Source: Ascidiimonas meishanensis
Lineage (GTDB): Bacteria; Bacteroidota; Bacteroidia; Flavobacteriales; Flavobacteriaceae
Reading direction: 5' to 3'
Assembly (NCBI RefSeq): GCF_037782385.1
Contig: NZ_JBBEXD010000011.1
Location: 1-64,000, forward strand
Length of the DNA stretch: 64,000 nucleotides
Of the stretch, positions 62,146 to 64,000 are shown one piece after another (positions within the stretch are counted from its first letter, which is position 1; every line of letters starts with the position of its first letter). The notes under the pieces were generated by a model. It saw nothing but the letters and a program-made list of their open reading frames with translations. It was not told the DNA's origin and searched no databases. Position numbers and translations under genes: made by a program.

Positions 62146-64000
62146 ATGGCAAAAGACACTAACCCAAATAAAAAATCGAAATTCAGTTCTTACTGGATTT
62201 ATGCGGTAATTTTGGTAATCATCATAGGATTTCAATTTTTCTCAGGAGGTAGTAGTTGGCAAAAACTAACTCAAACCACACCGCTGCAACTTCAAGAATT
62301 TCTTAAAAATGGGGATGTAGCAGAAATTAAAATTATCACTAATACAAGACATGCAAAAGTATTTCTTAAAGAAGAAGCGTTAGAAAAAGAAGAACACAAG
62401 GGTATTGATAATAAAACCCTCATTCCTTCAAATGCGAAAATCCCTAGTTATGAACTTGAGTTTGGGGATCTTCAAAATTTTGAAAATGAAATTAAAAAAA
62501 CCATTTCGGAGAATAATTTAGATACTGTAATTCAATATGAACAGGAATCAAATTATTTCGCTGAAATTATAAGTTTCATACTCCCATTTTTATTAATTCT
62601 AGGTATTTGGATTTTTCTGATGCGAAGAATGTCTGGTGGAGGTGGCGGTGGCGCTGGTGCTCAAATATTTAATATTGGAAAATCTAAAGCAAAGCTTTTT
62701 GATGAAAAACTAGACACAAGAGTTACTTTTAAAGATGTAGCGGGTCTTGAAGGAGCAAAAGAAGAAGTAGAAGAAATTGTAGAGTTTCTTAAAAACCCGG
62801 ATAAATATACCTCTTTAGGTGGTAAAATACCAAAGGGTGCCTTGTTAGTAGGCCCTCCAGGAACAGGTAAAACTTTGCTCGCAAAAGCCGTTGCAGGAGA
62901 AGCCAAAGTTCCTTTTTTCTCTCTTTCAGGTTCTGATTTCGTAGAGATGTTTGTTGGGGTGGGAGCCTCTAGAGTTCGAGACCTTTTTAAGCAAGCAAAA
63001 GATAAGTCTCCAGCTATTATATTTATTGATGAGATTGATGCCATTGGTCGTGCAAGAGGTAAAAATAATTTTACAGGTTCTAATGACGAACGAGAGAATA
63101 CGTTAAATCAGTTACTAACCGAAATGGATGGCTTTGGCACCAATACGAATGTAATTGTTCTTGCCGCAACAAATAGAGCAGACATCTTAGACAAGGCATT
63201 GATGAGAGCGGGTAGATTTGATCGTCAGATTTACGTAGACTTACCAGATTTAAGAGAGCGTAAAGAAATTTTTGAAGTTCATCTTAGACCTATCAAAACC
63301 TCAGAAGCGCTTGATATGGATTTTCTGGCCAGACAAACCCCTGGTTTCTCAGGAGCAGATATTGCCAATGTATGCAATGAAGCTGCACTTATTGCAGCGC
63401 GTAATGGTAAAAAAGCGGTAGATCGTCAAGACTTCTTAGACGCTGTTGACAGAATAGTTGGTGGTCTTGAAAAGAAGAATAAAATAATTACTCCAGGTGA
63501 AAAGAAGACAATTGCTTATCATGAAGCTGGCCATGCAACTGTAAGTTGGATGCTTGAGCATGCGGCTCCATTGGTGAAAGTTACTATAGTCCCACGGGGA
63601 CAATCTCTGGGGGCTGCTTGGTATTTACCAGAAGAAAGATTAATTGTTAGACCAGATCAGATGTTGGACGAAATGTGTGCAGCATTAGGTGGTAGAGCTG
63701 CAGAAAAGGTAATTTTTGATAAAATTTCTACAGGTGCATTAAGTGATCTTGAAAAAGTCACAAAACAAGCAAAAGCGATGGTTACCATTTATGGCCTTAA
63801 TGATAAAATTGGAAACCTTACGTATTATGATTCAAGCGCGCAAGGGGATTATGGTTTTACCAAACCCTATAGTGAAGAAACTGCGTTGACAATTGATAAG
63901 GAAATTTCAGGAATTATAGAAGAACAATACGAGCGCGCGGTTGAACTTTTGAAAAATAATAAAGATAAACTCACAGAATTAGCAGAGCGTTTATTAGAGA
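62146..64000 (+). CDS. ftsH: ATP-dependent zinc metalloprotease FtsH (partial, 3' end outside window)
   Basis: The first 618 codons are present. There are two membrane spans (about 18-34 and 145-165) around a periplasmic domain, a Gly-rich linker, an AAA+ module with Walker A GPPGTGKT from residue 236, Walker B IIFIDEIDAIG and the second region of homology NRADILDKALMRAGRFDRQ, and the zinc motif HEAGH from residue 459. It degrades membrane and unstable cytosolic proteins. The frame runs off the right end. Confidence 0.97.
   Translation, partial: MAKDTNPNKKSKFSSYWIYAVILVIIIGFQFFSGGSSWQKLTQTTPLQLQEFLKNGDVAEIKIITNTRHAKVFLKEEALEKEEHKGIDNKTLIPSNAKIPSYELEFGDLQNFENEIKKTISENNLDTVIQYEQESNYFAEIISFILPFLLILGIWIFLMRRMSGGGGGGAGAQIFNIGKSKAKLFDEKLDTRVTFKDVAGLEGAKEEVEEIVEFLKNPDKYTSLGGKIPKGALLVGPPGTGKTLLAKAVAGEAKVPFFSLSGSDFVEMFVGVGASRVRDLFKQAKDKSPAIIFIDEIDAIGRARGKNNFTGSNDERENTLNQLLTEMDGFGTNTNVIVLAATNRADILDKALMRAGRFDRQIYVDLPDLRERKEIFEVHLRPIKTSEALDMDFLARQTPGFSGADIANVCNEAALIAARNGKKAVDRQDFLDAVDRIVGGLEKKNKIITPGEKKTIAYHEAGHATVSWMLEHAAPLVKVTIVPRGQSLGAAWYLPEERLIVRPDQMLDEMCAALGGRAAEKVIFDKISTGALSDLEKVTKQAKAMVTIYGLNDKIGNLTYYDSSAQGDYGFTKPYSEETALTIDKEISGIIEEQYERAVELLKNNKDKLTELAERLLE

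Overview
The window is AT-rich bacterial chromosome from a member of the Bacteroidota, most likely a marine Flavobacteriaceae. The signs are: a T9SS type A C-terminal sorting signal on a secreted protease; promoters of the TTG/TTTG-N(18-19)-TAnnTTTG type instead of -35/-10 boxes; almost no Shine-Dalgarno sequences except a perfect one before rpsU; and typical families (DUF2851, DUF3467, bTHX, HEIGH peptidase, AGCS symporter). I cannot name a genus from sequence alone.

Layout. 1-6213 (minus) is the N-terminal 2071 codons of a giant secreted, Asp-rich repeat protein that runs off the left edge. prfC (plus) and a DUF962 gene follow. 8.5-22.0 kb (minus) is the core expression cluster, transcribed tRNA-Thr(TGT), tRNA-Tyr, tRNA-Gly, tRNA-Thr(GGT), tuf, tRNA-Trp, secE, nusG, rplK, rplA, rplJ, rplL, rpoB, rpoC, DUF3467, with an attenuator-like hairpin before rpoB. 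22-23.6 kb holds rpsU, xerC and hpf. 23.6-37.3 kb is mixed: a GH13 alpha-amylase lipoprotein, an AGCS symporter/HhH protein/acyl-CoA dehydrogenase run, a K+ channel with PspC, two divergent proteases, DUF2851, rhodanese and two thioredoxin-fold proteins. 37.4-39.1 kb is a marR-nitroreductase-yceI operon behind overlapping palindromes. 39.2-45.8 kb is a complete trpEGDCFBA operon preceded by a trp attenuator whose 20-residue leader peptide has three consecutive Trp codons. 45.9-49.8 kb holds an M20 peptidase, the 44-aa ribosomal protein bTHX, and a small lanthipeptide-like locus: a LanC cyclase homologue, two Cys-rich precursor peptides and, between them, a decayed third precursor. No LanB dehydratase or exporter is nearby. 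49.9-54.7 kb is housekeeping (UDG-like, yaaA, rluD, PASTA protein, ddl, coaD). 54.7-57.5 kb is an accessory patch with two basic low-complexity ORFs and a decayed coaD fragment, best explained by a tandem duplication. The right end carries an M14 peptidase lipoprotein, a Nudix gene divergent from pyrE, an SRPBCC protein, birA, rsfS and the first 618 codons of ftsH.

Most interesting: the orphan LanC-precursor locus with its pseudogene, the trp attenuator, the rpsU Shine-Dalgarno exception, two places where a promoter lies at or inside the terminator hairpin of the upstream gene, the duplicated coaD/basic-ORF unit, a K+ channel with an altered selectivity filter, and a symporter with an extra extracytoplasmic domain. 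Promoter and terminator calls are by eye; no searches or folding programs were run.
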